The notes: a model not told the origin generated them from the sequence alone. DNA of 64,000 bases from Bacillota bacterium (GCA_023412715.1 JAEZCC010000044.1:1-64000), one strand, 5' to 3'. Counted from the stretch's first letter, positions 50,547 through 58,700 are shown. A program made the numbers and translations.

Positions 50547-51331
50547 GGAACCTGATGAAATACGAAATACAGGCGACAAGGCGCATTTTTCTTCCGCTTT
50601 ACGGGTTGATCCTCGTCTTTACCTGCATCAACAAAATTTTTATCGTCGCCAATTATCAAAAGCTCAGCGGCCTCGCGGCCATGCCGTTCTGGATTACGAT
50701 GATGGTTTACGTCCTTCTGATTGCGGCGCTGTTCATCATGACGCTTGTGGTGCTGATTCAGCGTTTCCAGAAAAACCTGCTCGGCGACGAGGGCTATCTT
50801 TCCTTTACGCTGCCGGTCCGGACGCACACGCATCTGGACGCGAAAATGATTGTCACGGTCATGTGGACGGTCCTGAGCCTTCTTGTCGCGGTGCTTTCCG
50901 TTTTTCTGCTCGCCGTCGATTCCAATGTAATGCAGGCGATAGGCGAGGGCTGGGCGGGTTTCCTGCGTGAGATCGCGCCGTACGGCGCTTCGTTTTACGG
51001 CATTCTGGCGGAGGGAATCGTGCTCGTCCTGCTCGTCATTGCGAAAGAGACGCTCCACATCTACTTTTCCATTGCCGTCGGCAATTTCAGCAGCAAGCAT
51101 AAGCTGCTGGCGGCTTTCGGGGTGTTTGTCGGCGTCAGCGTCGTAGAGCAGATTGTGGTGTCGCTGATTGTGAATGCCGACGTGCAGACGCAGGCCCTGG
51201 TCGGCAGCGGCTTCACCGTCGCCACCGCGGCGGCCGTCCTCGGCTTTCTCATTGCGTATACCCTCGTTTTCGGGGGCCTGTATTATTTTCTAACCGAATG
51301 GATTCTGGGCAAAAAACTGAATCTTGAATAG
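50540..51331 (+). CDS. ABC transporter permease
   Basis: A 263-residue membrane protein with about six hydrophobic segments (starting near residues 17, 52, 110, 150, 185 and 232). DEGYLSFTLPVRTHTHLDAK near 90 is found in permeases paired with YtrA-regulated ATPases. It ends the gntR operon. The substrate is unknown. Confidence 0.82.
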   Translation: MLGNLMKYEIQATRRIFLPLYGLILVFTCINKIFIVANYQKLSGLAAMPFWITMMVYVLLIAALFIMTLVVLIQRFQKNLLGDEGYLSFTLPVRTHTHLDAKMIVTVMWTVLSLLVAVLSVFLLAVDSNVMQAIGEGWAGFLREIAPYGASFYGILAEGIVLVLLVIAKETLHIYFSIAVGNFSSKHKLLAAFGVFVGVSVVEQIVVSLIVNADVQTQALVGSGFTVATAAAVLGFLIAYTLVFGGLYYFLTEWILGKKLNLE

Positions 51332-51420
51332 AGAAGGGGCCCCGGCATGCTTTCCGCTGCGGAAATTTTACATGCACGCGCGATTTTTCACCAGCGAAGA
51401 TGGCTTCCCGGCAAAAAATG

Positions 51421-51429
51421 TGGTATGAT
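51421..51429 (+). promoter_or_regulatory. Extended -10 of the third ABC pair
   Basis: TGGTATGAT, with a weak TGGCTT 17 nt upstream of the hexamer. Confidence 0.35.
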
Positions 51430-51449
51430 GTTGCTCGAGGTGGTTGCAC

Positions 51450-52373
51450 ATGTCTGAAATGGCGGTCCACACCGAACAGCTGACGAAAATTTATCATAAC
51501 TCGGTCGCGGCCCTGCAGGATCTGACGCTCGACGTGCCGGCCGGAGATATTTTCGGCTTTCTCGGGCCGAACGGCGCCGGCAAAACGACGACCGTGCGGC
51601 TTCTGACGGGCCTTCTTACCCCCACGCGCGGTTCCTGCACCGTGTGCGGCCTGTCGCCCGCGAAAAAATTCCGGGAGGTCCACCGAGCCTGCGGCGTAGT
51701 CACGGACGGAGCGAGAATGTACGCGCAGATGACCGGAAGGGAGAATCTGCTCTTTTTTGCGCAGACAGCCGACATGACGGAGGAAGACGCGCGCGCCCGC
51801 TCGGAAGAGCTTCTGAAGCGGCTGGATCTCTGGGACGCGCGGGACAAAGGGCTGCGTGAGTATTCCACCGGAATGGCGCAGCGCCTTTCCCTCGCGCGGG
51901 CGCTGATCCACCGCCCGCAGATTCTTCTGCTGGACGAGCCCACAAGCGGGCTTGACCCGGAGTCCGCACAAAACGTAAACGAGATGATTGCGGGCCTTGC
52001 GCGCGAAGAGGGCGTGACGGTTTTCCTCTGCACGCACCAGCTGCGCTATGCGCAGGATCTCTGTAAGAATTACGGCATCCTTGAAAAGGGCATCCTGCTT
52101 GGCTGCGGGGATCTGGAGACGCTTGGGCGGAACGCTTCCATGCACCGCCGGGCGGTGCTGCGCCTGAAAGACGGCGAAGAGCTGGAAGGCTTCGAGCACG
52201 GTTCGGACGGCTGGTGGCGCGCGGATCTTCTGAGTGAAGAAGAGATGCCGGCCCTGCTCAAAAAAATTGTGGAAGCCGGGCACGACGTTTATGAGGCCAG
52301 AATCGTCAGCCCGACGCTTGAGAATATCTACTTCCGGTATATCAGGCTTGCAAAGGGGGAAGAAGAGCCATGA
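51450..52373 (+). CDS. ABC transporter ATPase
   Basis: A 307-residue exporter ATPase. Walker A is GPNGAGKTTT near 38, the signature YSTGMAQRLSLARALI near 132, and Walker B LLLDEPTSGLDP near 154. A C-terminal domain of about 90 residues follows. The ATG at 51450 lies 6 nt after GAGGTGG; the TTG at 51444 is closer than usual. It overlaps the permease by 4 nt (ATGA). It carries no copy of the operator seen in the two earlier ABC operons. Confidence 0.88.
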   Translation: MSEMAVHTEQLTKIYHNSVAALQDLTLDVPAGDIFGFLGPNGAGKTTTVRLLTGLLTPTRGSCTVCGLSPAKKFREVHRACGVVTDGARMYAQMTGRENLLFFAQTADMTEEDARARSEELLKRLDLWDARDKGLREYSTGMAQRLSLARALIHRPQILLLDEPTSGLDPESAQNVNEMIAGLAREEGVTVFLCTHQLRYAQDLCKNYGILEKGILLGCGDLETLGRNASMHRRAVLRLKDGEELEGFEHGSDGWWRADLLSEEEMPALLKKIVEAGHDVYEARIVSPTLENIYFRYIRLAKGEEEP

Positions 52374-53170
52374 AAGTTTTCACGCAGGCGCAGAAGGCCG
52401 TCGTCAGGAAGGATTTCCGCGAAATGTGGGACGTGCCCATGGCCCGCGGTACGCTGCTGGCCGTGCCGCTGATTCTGGCTGTCGGGATCCCCGTCCTGTT
52501 CCTTGTCATTGTCTGTTTTTCGTCGGCGGACCAGTTCCACGGCATGGACCAGATTGTCAAGCTTCTTCCCCGCGAGACGAAGGACTACAACGTCCGCCAG
52601 ATTTCGTTCTACATGCTTACGAACATGCTTTGCCCCATGCTGTTTCTGATGATTCCGCTGATGGCTTCCAGCGTTTCCGCCGCGAGCAGCTTCGTCGGGG
52701 AAAAGGAGCGCGGCACGCTGATTACGCTGCTGCTGACCCCGCTCGGCATCCGGGACATTTTCAAGGCGAAAATTCTGGGGTGCATCTCTCTTTCGGCGGT
52801 CATCACGGCGATTTCTTTCGTGTCTTTTTCCGTCGTCACAGCGGTGGGGGACATTCTGCTGGGCCTGCCGTTCTTTTTCAACTGGAACTGGCTGGTGCTG
52901 GTGTTCCTGCTTGCGCCCGGCATCACGGTGTTCGGGGTCGTTTTCATGGTCCTGTTTTCCGCCAGAAGCAAAAGCTACAACGAGTCGGTGCAGACTTCCG
53001 GGTATCTTGTCCTGCCTATCGTCCTGCTGTTCGTGGGGCAGTTTTCCGGCCTGTTCGCGCTCAACGCCGTCGTGTTTCTGGTCGCTTCGCTCGTCGTGAT
53101 TGCGGTCGACATCCCGCTCTGGCTGATCACCGCCCGCTCTTTCACCGCCGAAAAGCTGCTGAAGCAGTGA
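52370..53170 (+). CDS. ABC-2 type permease
   Basis: A 266-residue membrane protein with six hydrophobic segments and the ABC-2 mark GEKERGTLITLLLTPLG near 105. This Na+ exporter/NatB-like motif sits between the second and third segments. It is translationally coupled to the ATPase by an ATGA overlap. The exported compound is unknown. Confidence 0.86.
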   Translation: MKVFTQAQKAVVRKDFREMWDVPMARGTLLAVPLILAVGIPVLFLVIVCFSSADQFHGMDQIVKLLPRETKDYNVRQISFYMLTNMLCPMLFLMIPLMASSVSAASSFVGEKERGTLITLLLTPLGIRDIFKAKILGCISLSAVITAISFVSFSVVTAVGDILLGLPFFFNWNWLVLVFLLAPGITVFGVVFMVLFSARSKSYNESVQTSGYLVLPIVLLFVGQFSGLFALNAVVFLVASLVVIAVDIPLWLITARSFTAEKLLKQ

Positions 53171-53213
53171 CGGCACGGACCGTTTATCCTGTCACAGAAA
53201 GAAGAGATCCATT

Positions 53214-53486
53214 TTGCAGTACCAGTATCGCACAAAAGGGACGTGCTCGAGCGAAATCCTCGTCGACCTGGACGGCGACACAATCCGCTCGGTGCAGTTC
53301 ACGGGCGGCTGCAGCGGAAACCTGCAGGGCGTCGGGGCGCTTGTCCGCGGGATGAAGGCGGACGAGGTCATCCGCCGGTTCAGGGGAATCCGCTGCGGGA
53401 CGAAACAGACTTCCTGCCCGGATCAGCTGGCGCAGGCGCTGCTGCAGGCGCGGCAGGCGCAGGCCTCCAGGAATGCCGGTAAATAA
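53214..53486 (+). CDS. TSCPD domain protein
   Basis: A 90-residue protein named for its motif, TSCPDQLAQAL near 66. Conserved cysteines occur at GTCSSEI near 10, GGCSGN near 33 and GIRCGTKQTSCPD near 60. Single-domain TSCPD proteins are common in Clostridia; the domain also occurs at the end of some ribonucleotide reductases, where it may bind metal. The TTG at 53214 follows GAAGAGA. Its role is unknown. Confidence 0.82.
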   Translation: MQYQYRTKGTCSSEILVDLDGDTIRSVQFTGGCSGNLQGVGALVRGMKADEVIRRFRGIRCGTKQTSCPDQLAQALLQARQAQASRNAGK

Positions 53487-53487
53487 A

Positions 53488-53525
53488 AAAACGGGGCTGC
53501 GATGCGGATCGCAGCCCTTTTTTCA
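53488..53525. terminator. Bidirectional terminator
   Basis: GGGCTGCGAT/ATCGCAGCCC around GCGG, with A7 before and T6 after. It serves the TSCPD gene and the minus-strand peptide gene. Confidence 0.92.
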
Positions 53526-53527
53526 TC

Positions 53528-53659
53528 TTAGCAGCCGCAATTATTGTTGCAGCCATCGTTGCCGCATCCACCAAAGCCGCCGCCGCACACTACCCAGATA
53601 ATAAGAAGGATGATGATCCAGGTGCAGCTGTTGCCACCAAAACAGTTGTTATTGCACAT
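53528..53659 (-). CDS. 43-residue Cys/Gly/Asn-rich membrane peptide (YjcZ-like)
   Basis: A short gene with a strong ribosome site (AAAGGAGG, 9 nt before the ATG at 53659). The peptide starts MCNNNCFGGNSCTW, has a hydrophobic core IIILLIIWVV (about 15-24), and ends in Gly, Asn and Cys repeats; eight of 43 residues are Cys. Similar tiny proteins with Gly/Asn/Cys ends around one membrane helix are annotated as YjcZ-type sporulation peptides, but those usually lack so many cysteines. Its terminator is shared with the TSCPD gene. Function unknown. Confidence 0.75.
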   Translation of the reverse strand: MCNNNCFGGNSCTWIIILLIIWVVCGGGFGGCGNDGCNNNCGC

Positions 53660-53782
53660 AATTGTTTTCCTCCTTTCGGATTACAGTACATAATATTGCG
53701 CTGAAACAAAACGTGTTACAGGTTTTGAACCGGAAACTTGGTTCCTGTGTCCGCCGCCCTGATTTTGTTTTCCGCGAAAACA

Positions 53783-53791
53783 TGGTATAAT
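53783..53791 (+). promoter_or_regulatory. Extended -10 promoter of mcsA
   Basis: TGG before perfect TATAAT (53786-53791), with a T-rich but imperfect -35. No CtsR operator (tandem GGTCAAA heptads) is visible. Confidence 0.5.
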
Positions 53792-53825
53792 AACGGCAGG
53801 GCAACAAAACGGGGAGGCTGAGAAA

Positions 53826-54269
53826 ATGCTGTGTCAAAGATGCAGAAAGAACCCCGCCTCGACTTATGTCAGAACAATTGCAGACGGCAGGCTGAGGGAA
53901 TATGCGCTTTGTGCTGAATGCGCCCAGCAATTGGGCTGTGGTAATTCTTTTACCGATTTATGGTACAGACTCGGTGAAATTTCCCACGAATTTTTCAGAG
54001 AAAAAAATGATTCCTCCGACACTGTGCGCTGTAAATGCTGCGGAATGTCTTTCAACGATATTGTACGCTGCGGCCATGTCGGATGTGCAGAGTGTTACCA
54101 GACGTTTCAGCAAAAAATGATGCCGGTGATCTGCCAGCTTCACGGCAGCGCCGTGCATTTTGGGAAAGCGCCGGGCGCAGATTTGCCGCAGGTGCGCCCG
54201 GTGGAGCGGCTCGCCGTCCGCGGCCCGAGCGAAAACCCCGGCATTGCGGAGGAGCATCCTCATGACTGA
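53826..54269 (+). CDS. mcsA: McsA-like zinc protein without UVR domain
   Basis: McsA normally activates the arginine kinase McsB and has zinc knuckles plus a C-terminal UVR domain. Here 147 residues keep all the cysteine pairs (CQRC near 3, CAEC near 29, CKCC near 69, CGHVGCAEC near 82) and the HGSAVHFGK stretch. The last 35 residues are Pro/Glu rich with no UVR pattern, and the protein is about 35 residues short. No other frame restores it. It overlaps mcsB by 8 nt. ctsR, which usually precedes it, is absent. Confidence 0.82.
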   Translation: MLCQRCRKNPASTYVRTIADGRLREYALCAECAQQLGCGNSFTDLWYRLGEISHEFFREKNDSSDTVRCKCCGMSFNDIVRCGHVGCAECYQTFQQKMMPVICQLHGSAVHFGKAPGADLPQVRPVERLAVRGPSENPGIAEEHPHD

Positions 54270-55359
54270 CCGCTTTTTGACCGACGGCGACCTCGATGTC
54301 GTCCTGTGCGGAAGGGTGTGCCTGCTGCGGAACCTGGGGGGAATCCCGTTCCCCCCGCTTCTGGACGCCGGGGGGCGGCGCCGCGTGCTGGAGGAGATCC
54401 GCGCGGCGGTCCCGGACCGGGGGGACCTGCGGGCCGGCCGGTTCCGCTTTTTTGCCATGGACGCGGTCGGGGAAACGGAAGCGGTTTCTTTTGTGGAGCG
54501 CGGCTGGGCGGATGCGGATTTTATAGCGGAACGGGCGGAGCGCGGGCTTTTCGTTTCGGAAGACAGGTCGTGCAGCATTCCGGTGAACGGCGAAGACCAT
54601 GTCTCCATACGGGCCGTTTCCGCGGGCTCCGGTCTGCGGCAGGCGTTCCGGCTGGCGGACTGGCTGGACACGGTGCTGGACAAATCCCTGCATTTCGCGT
54701 TTGACCCGCGCCTGGGGTATCTGACGTGCAACCCGGCGCACCTCGGCACGGGGATGGTCGCCGTCTTTCTGCTTCATCTTCCGGCGCTCGCGGGCAGCGG
54801 AGCGATCGCGAGGCTTTCTTCCAACCTTCTGCGGATCGGCATGTCGCTGCAGAACCTGCGCGAGCCGGATCCCGATGCCGGCGGGGCCGCCTACTGCCTT
54901 ATCAACAGGATGACGATGGGCCTGTCGGAGCAGGAAGCGGTCGAAAACCTGATTGGAATCGCGCGGCAGATCGTCGCGCAGGAACGGGAGGCGCGTGCGC
55001 AGTACCTTGCGGCCCCCGCCGCGGAAAGGGCAGTGAAGGACGCCGCCCGCAGCCTGCGGACGGCGAAGGCGCTGACGTATGAAGAATTTCTGGAGAAGAT
55101 CTCGCTTGTCCGGCTGGGGATTGCCGCAAAACTCCTTTCCGGCGTCGGGCTCGACATGGCGGATCACCTGACGCGGCTGGTACAGCCCGCGACCCTTTCG
55201 CTGAGCGGCGGCGTGGGGGCCCCCCCCCCGGGGCGGGACCCCCCGGCGCCCCTTGCGCGGCGCGGCGGCGGGCCCGCGCCGCCGGAGGCGGGCGGCCTTC
55301 TGCGCGCCGCCGCCGTGCGGGAGGCTCTCTCTGGCCTTTCGGAAAGCGGGGCGGGCTGA
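54262..55359 (+). CDS. mcsB: McsB-like protein, arginine-kinase site degraded
   Basis: McsB marks proteins for ClpCP by phosphorylating arginine. This 365-residue protein keeps the fold landmarks (LRNL..IPFPP near 22; FDPRLGYLT near 152; LGTGM near 166; HLPAL; LIGIARQIVAQEREAR near 235). Active-site positions differ: SSRIRLARN is CGRVCLLRN, NEEDH is NGEDH, SCPTN is CNPAH (reactive Cys replaced), GTGLRAS is GTGMVAV, and YGEGSE is changed. A Gly/Pro/Arg-rich stretch (about 317-345) interrupts the C-terminal phosphoarginine-binding part. It may be a pseudokinase. GGAGGAG lies 7 nt before the ATG at 54262. Confidence 0.8.
   Translation: MTDRFLTDGDLDVVLCGRVCLLRNLGGIPFPPLLDAGGRRRVLEEIRAAVPDRGDLRAGRFRFFAMDAVGETEAVSFVERGWADADFIAERAERGLFVSEDRSCSIPVNGEDHVSIRAVSAGSGLRQAFRLADWLDTVLDKSLHFAFDPRLGYLTCNPAHLGTGMVAVFLLHLPALAGSGAIARLSSNLLRIGMSLQNLREPDPDAGGAAYCLINRMTMGLSEQEAVENLIGIARQIVAQEREARAQYLAAPAAERAVKDAARSLRTAKALTYEEFLEKISLVRLGIAAKLLSGVGLDMADHLTRLVQPATLSLSGGVGAPPPGRDPPAPLARRGGGPAPPEAGGLLRAAAVREALSGLSESGAG
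55205..55305 (+). repeat. Extreme GC, low-complexity patch inside mcsB
   Basis: About 100 nt made almost only of G and C, with runs such as C9 and C6 and many GGC/GCC units. It encodes the odd Gly/Pro/Arg segment of McsB. It may be a slippage product or a sequencing or assembly fault. Confidence 0.6.
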
Positions 55360-55361
55360 AA

Positions 55362-56006
55362 ATGGCGCAGCGTGACGCAGAGCTTGCCGCGGCCCTCTTT
55401 TTCCTTCTGGGTGAGCCGGTGCCGCACGATCCGCGGCGGGAAGCCGAAGCGGCCGGCCTGCGCCGCCGTGCCGGGTCCGGGGCCGACGCGCTGCGGACGG
55501 TCCTGGAGCTGTGCGGGGAACCGCATACGCCTCAGGAATACTATCTCTGTGAAAAAGCCTGCAGCTGGCTCGGCGGGGAATACAGGCCCCGGCTAATCCG
55601 GTACGCCGAGGCGTACCTTGCGTCGCCCGGCTGGGACGCCCTGCCGTCCGGCGAGACTGTGGAGAAAGGGCTGCGGATCGACCGGGCGGACCGCGTCAGG
55701 GCCGGCGTTTTATCGGAGCTTGCCGGAGCGCTGAGCTCGGAACGCCGGTACGGGGAGGCGGAATCCCGCTATATGCAGGCTCTCGGGCTGGAGCCGTACC
55801 GCGCGGAAGCCGCCGTCGCCGCCTCCGCCATGCTTGTCCGGCTCGGACGGGCGGGGGAGGCGAGGGACCTTCTGGAACGGCAGAAGAAAAATTTCTATTA
55901 CCGCCCCGTCGCCTACAAAGATGCGTTGGGGCAGAAAAAGGTCAGCGAAGACTTTCGCAGGGCTGTCGACACGGCCCTTATGAAGCTGGAAAGGGAAGGC
56001 CTTTGA
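55362..56006 (+). CDS. TPR-like helical protein linked to mcsAB
   Basis: A 214-residue protein I do not recognise. It is helical and Ala/Arg/Glu rich. Residues about 120-175 (ELAGALSSERRYGEAESRYM, AAVAASAMLVRLGRAGEARD) look like two tetratricopeptide repeats. It starts 2 nt after the mcsB stop, so it belongs to the same operon, at the position where clpC is found in many Firmicutes. No ATPase motif is present. A role as an adaptor is only a guess from the repeats and position. Confidence 0.6.
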   Translation: MAQRDAELAAALFFLLGEPVPHDPRREAEAAGLRRRAGSGADALRTVLELCGEPHTPQEYYLCEKACSWLGGEYRPRLIRYAEAYLASPGWDALPSGETVEKGLRIDRADRVRAGVLSELAGALSSERRYGEAESRYMQALGLEPYRAEAAVAASAMLVRLGRAGEARDLLERQKKNFYYRPVAYKDALGQKKVSEDFRRAVDTALMKLEREGL

Positions 56007-56011
56007 CCATG

Positions 56012-56052
56012 AAAAAGCGGATCGTCCCGCGAAGGGACGGTCCGCTTTTCGC
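56012..56052. terminator. Bidirectional terminator
   Basis: A 16-bp stem with one wobble pair (AAAAGCGGATCGTCCC and GGGACGGTCCGCTTTT) between the convergent mcs operon and the S1 gene. Confidence 0.85.
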
Positions 56053-56063
56053 TGGCTGCGGTT

Positions 56064-56999
56064 TTATGGAGGATTTGCCGTGAAGTCCGTGACGATTCTC
56101 TTTTCGCTGTTCGGCGGCGAATAGACGAAGCGGTCCATGTGGCTGCCGGTGTAGAAATATTTTGGCTGCGCGGGACGGTATGTGCAGTCGAAGGTGTCTA
56201 TGATCACGAGCTTTACCTTCATGCGCGAGGGAAGGATGCTCTTTATGTAAACGCTGGCCTGCTGGCCGGGATACACGTCTTCCCGCGTTTCGGCAAGGCC
56301 CGCGAGGTTGGGCGAAAGCTCGACAAAAATGCCGTAAGGCTCCACGGATCTCACAATTCCGGCGACGGTTTCCCCTGCGGAGAACATGGCGACATTTTCT
56401 TCCCATGTGCCGAGCAACTCTTTATGGCTCAGGGTGACACGGTCGTTCGCGACGCTTTTCACAACGGCCTTGATGTCCATCCCGACGGAAAAACGCTCCC
56501 TCGGGTGGTCGATGCGTGAGACGGAGATGGCGTCGATCGGCAGCAGGGCGACCACGCCGCAGCCGATGTCTGCAAAGGCCCCGAAGCTTTCAAGATGCGT
56601 GACGCGCGCGTTCAGAACGTCGCCCGGTTTCATTTTCGCCATGCATTCTTTTTTGAATTTTTCCTGTGCGGCCCTGCGTGAAAGCAGCGCGACGACACTG
56701 CCGTCGGCTTTTTTTTCAAACCCCGTCACAAGAAAACAGACGGGGTGGTTCACCCTCGAAATAATCGCGATGTCACGCACGGTGCCCTCTTTAATGCCTA
56801 TGGCCCCTTCCTCGCGCGGAATCATCCCTTTCATGCAGCCGAGATCCACCAGAAGGTTGTGCGCGCTGTCGCAGACGACGGCGCGGCCCTCCAGAATCCT
56901 GCCGTCGCGGCAGGCATCGTTCACCGATGAAAAATTCTGCGTGGCCGCGCGGTTTTCCTGAGAGTCGATATTCCATCCTTCCGGGCAGTATTCGGACAT
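56064..56999 (-). CDS. S1 RNA-binding repeat protein
   Basis: A 311-residue protein with S1-type OB folds. Clear repeats are GDVLNARVTHLESFGAFADI near 125 and GETVAGIVRSVEPYGIFVEL near 210; a diverged one lies near 34-100 (GRILEGRAVV). KSVANDRVTLSHKELLGTW is a typical S1 protein linker. It resembles short S1-homologues of Clostridia rather than full ribosomal S1. It likely binds mRNA or the ribosome. The ATG at 56999 follows AAGGAGGG. It is transcribed alone on the minus strand. Confidence 0.85.
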   Translation of the reverse strand: MSEYCPEGWNIDSQENRAATQNFSSVNDACRDGRILEGRAVVCDSAHNLLVDLGCMKGMIPREEGAIGIKEGTVRDIAIISRVNHPVCFLVTGFEKKADGSVVALLSRRAAQEKFKKECMAKMKPGDVLNARVTHLESFGAFADIGCGVVALLPIDAISVSRIDHPRERFSVGMDIKAVVKSVANDRVTLSHKELLGTWEENVAMFSAGETVAGIVRSVEPYGIFVELSPNLAGLAETREDVYPGQQASVYIKSILPSRMKVKLVIIDTFDCTYRPAQPKYFYTGSHMDRFVYSPPNSEKRIVTDFTANPP

Positions 57000-57186
57000 T
57001 TTCTTCCCTCCTTGCGGGAACCAGGGATTCAGGCGGGCGCACAGCCTGCCGTTCCGCCGGAAAAAACGTGCGGTTCGCGCGCTCCTGCTGACTTCATGCT
57101 TCCCTTATTTTCATTTTATCTATATGCGCCCGGCCGCAAGGTAATACTTCCGGACAGAATTATTGAGCTTCAGAATGTTTTTCAGC

Positions 57187-57215
57187 TTGATTCCCCGCGG
57201 CTTCTATTATAAAAT
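57187..57215 (+). promoter_or_regulatory. Sigma-A promoter of the cyclophilin gene
   Basis: TTGATT (57187-57192), 17 nt, TAAAAT (57210-57215); the same hexamers and spacing as at tuf. Confidence 0.7.
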
Positions 57216-57263
57216 AAATTCGTTGTGGTGATTTCAGAACATATCACGGGAAGAAGGGACCCT

Positions 57264-58085
57264 ATGGGTGTCGGAATCAAAAAAACGGTTCTTGCGGTTT
57301 TGGCCCTTGCCGCCGCGCTGTCCGTCGTTCCGTCCTGCGCCGGGGCGTCGTCCTCGTCCGACGGACGGGTAAGGCCTGGCGACGGCAAAAAGATTGGCTA
57401 TCAGCTGGAAATGCCCGCCGGCGGCGAAGAGATCGCCGTGCTGGAAACAACCCTCGGAACGGTGAAGCTCCGCCTGTTCCCGGACGCCGCGCCGAAAGCG
57501 GTGGAGAATTTCAAGGGGCTTGTCAAAAAGGGATATTACAACGGCCTTACGTTTCACCGGGTCATTAAGGACTTTATGGTGCAGACCGGCGACCCGAAAG
57601 GGGACGGCACCGGCGGCAGCAGCCTTTGGGACAAGCCGTTTGCCGACGAGTTCAACAGCAACCTTCTGAATGTCCGCGGTGCCGTCGCCATGGCCAACTC
57701 CGGGGCGGATACCAACGGCAGCCAGTTCTTCATCGACCAGGCCGGCCCCGGCAGCTTTTCCGGCTGGGCGAATTTTGAGAAGGCCTACGAGTATTTCAAA
57801 CAGTCGAAAATGAGCGCGGACGATTTTACCGCCCAGTACGGCACGAGCTGGATCAATATGGACAAGGCCACGCAGGAATACCGGTCGTTCTATGAAAAGT
57901 ACGGCGGGAATCCGTTCCTGGACGGCGCCTATAATCTGGCGGAAAAAGGCCATACGGTTTTCGGCCAGGTGTTTGAAGGGATGGACGTCGTCGACAAGAT
58001 CGCCTCGGTTTCCGTCGACGGCAATGACAAGCCCGTGACCCCCGTCAAAATTGTAAAAGCGGAGATCACGGCCTACCAAAAATAA
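57264..58085 (+). CDS. Secreted or lipid-anchored cyclophilin-type prolyl isomerase
   Basis: A peptidyl-prolyl isomerase acting outside the membrane, 273 residues. A signal peptide (KKTVLAVLALAAALSVVPSC) ends in a lipobox-like VPSC, so Cys near 25 may carry lipid, though Pro before Ser is unusual. The cyclophilin core has FHRVIKDFMVQTGDP near 102 and NGSQFFIDQ near 151. About 60 residues (165-225) with Tyr/Lys/Asp are inserted before the last strand HTVFGQVFEGMDVVDKI. The ATG at 57264 follows GAAGAAGGGA. The DUF4870 gene follows after 13 nt. Confidence 0.88.
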   Translation: MGVGIKKTVLAVLALAAALSVVPSCAGASSSSDGRVRPGDGKKIGYQLEMPAGGEEIAVLETTLGTVKLRLFPDAAPKAVENFKGLVKKGYYNGLTFHRVIKDFMVQTGDPKGDGTGGSSLWDKPFADEFNSNLLNVRGAVAMANSGADTNGSQFFIDQAGPGSFSGWANFEKAYEYFKQSKMSADDFTAQYGTSWINMDKATQEYRSFYEKYGGNPFLDGAYNLAEKGHTVFGQVFEGMDVVDKIASVSVDGNDKPVTPVKIVKAEITAYQK

Positions 58086-58098
58086 GGAGGCATGCATC

Positions 58099-58587
58099 AT
58101 GGAAGAAAAACCCCGCAGCGACCGGCAGGAAACCGGAAAAGAACCCTTTGACTATCAGCAGCATTACCGTGAGCAGAACGCCCGCTACGGGCAGGGCGGC
58201 GGCCAGTGGGGCCAGACTCCTCCGCCGCGCCCGGAAGACAACACGGCGGCGTTCTCCATCCTCGCTTATCTTCCCTTCCTCTGGCTGGTCGGCCTCTTGG
58301 CCGGCGGAAACGATCCCGTCGTAAAATTTCATGTCAACCAGGGGATTATCCTGACGGTTTTCGAATGCGTCCTGTCCTTCGCGCTGACCATTCTCAAGGC
58401 TTTCATCAGTCTGCTTTTTTCGTTCACCGTCATTTTTTCCGGCCTGTCGGCCCTGCTGACCGGGTTTCTTTCCTTTGTGGGCACGGCGGCGATTCTGGCG
58501 TATACCGTGGTCGGCATCCTCAATGCGGCAAAAAGAAGGCAGGTCCCTCTGCCTTTGATCGGCAACCTATTTACCGTTCTGCGTTAA
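58099..58587 (+). CDS. DUF4870-type membrane protein
   Basis: A 162-residue membrane protein of unknown role. About 45 polar N-terminal residues rich in Gln, Gly and Pro are followed by three or four hydrophobic segments. The DUF4870/Tic20-like mark FHVNQGIILTVFE is near 75 and LNAAKRRQVPLPLIG near the end. It shares a transcript with the cyclophilin gene (13-nt gap; AAGGAGG before the ATG). The pairing suggests work at the cell envelope but no more can be said. Confidence 0.8.
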   Translation: MEEKPRSDRQETGKEPFDYQQHYREQNARYGQGGGQWGQTPPPRPEDNTAAFSILAYLPFLWLVGLLAGGNDPVVKFHVNQGIILTVFECVLSFALTILKAFISLLFSFTVIFSGLSALLTGFLSFVGTAAILAYTVVGILNAAKRRQVPLPLIGNLFTVLR

Positions 58588-58611
58588 CATGCGTCGAAAT
58601 TTAATTTTTCG

Positions 58612-58641
58612 TTGACGCTGCCGTCCGGATTGTGGTAAAAT
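58612..58641 (+). promoter_or_regulatory. Sigma-A promoter of pyrG
   Basis: TTGACG (58612-58617), 18 nt, TAAAAT (58636-58641) preceded by TG as an extended -10. Confidence 0.7.
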
Positions 58642-58700
58642 AACGTTTGATTGTGTTAAAAGCTGCTGTATCCAAAACTAAATTGAGGATGGAGGACGTT

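Noticed and set aside
53660..53825. CtsR operator before mcsA
   Set aside because: No tandem GGTCAAA-type heptads were found in this stretch.
58642..58700. CTP-sensing attenuator in the pyrG leader
   Set aside because: The leader is short, lacks a GGGC-type start and has no terminator hairpin.
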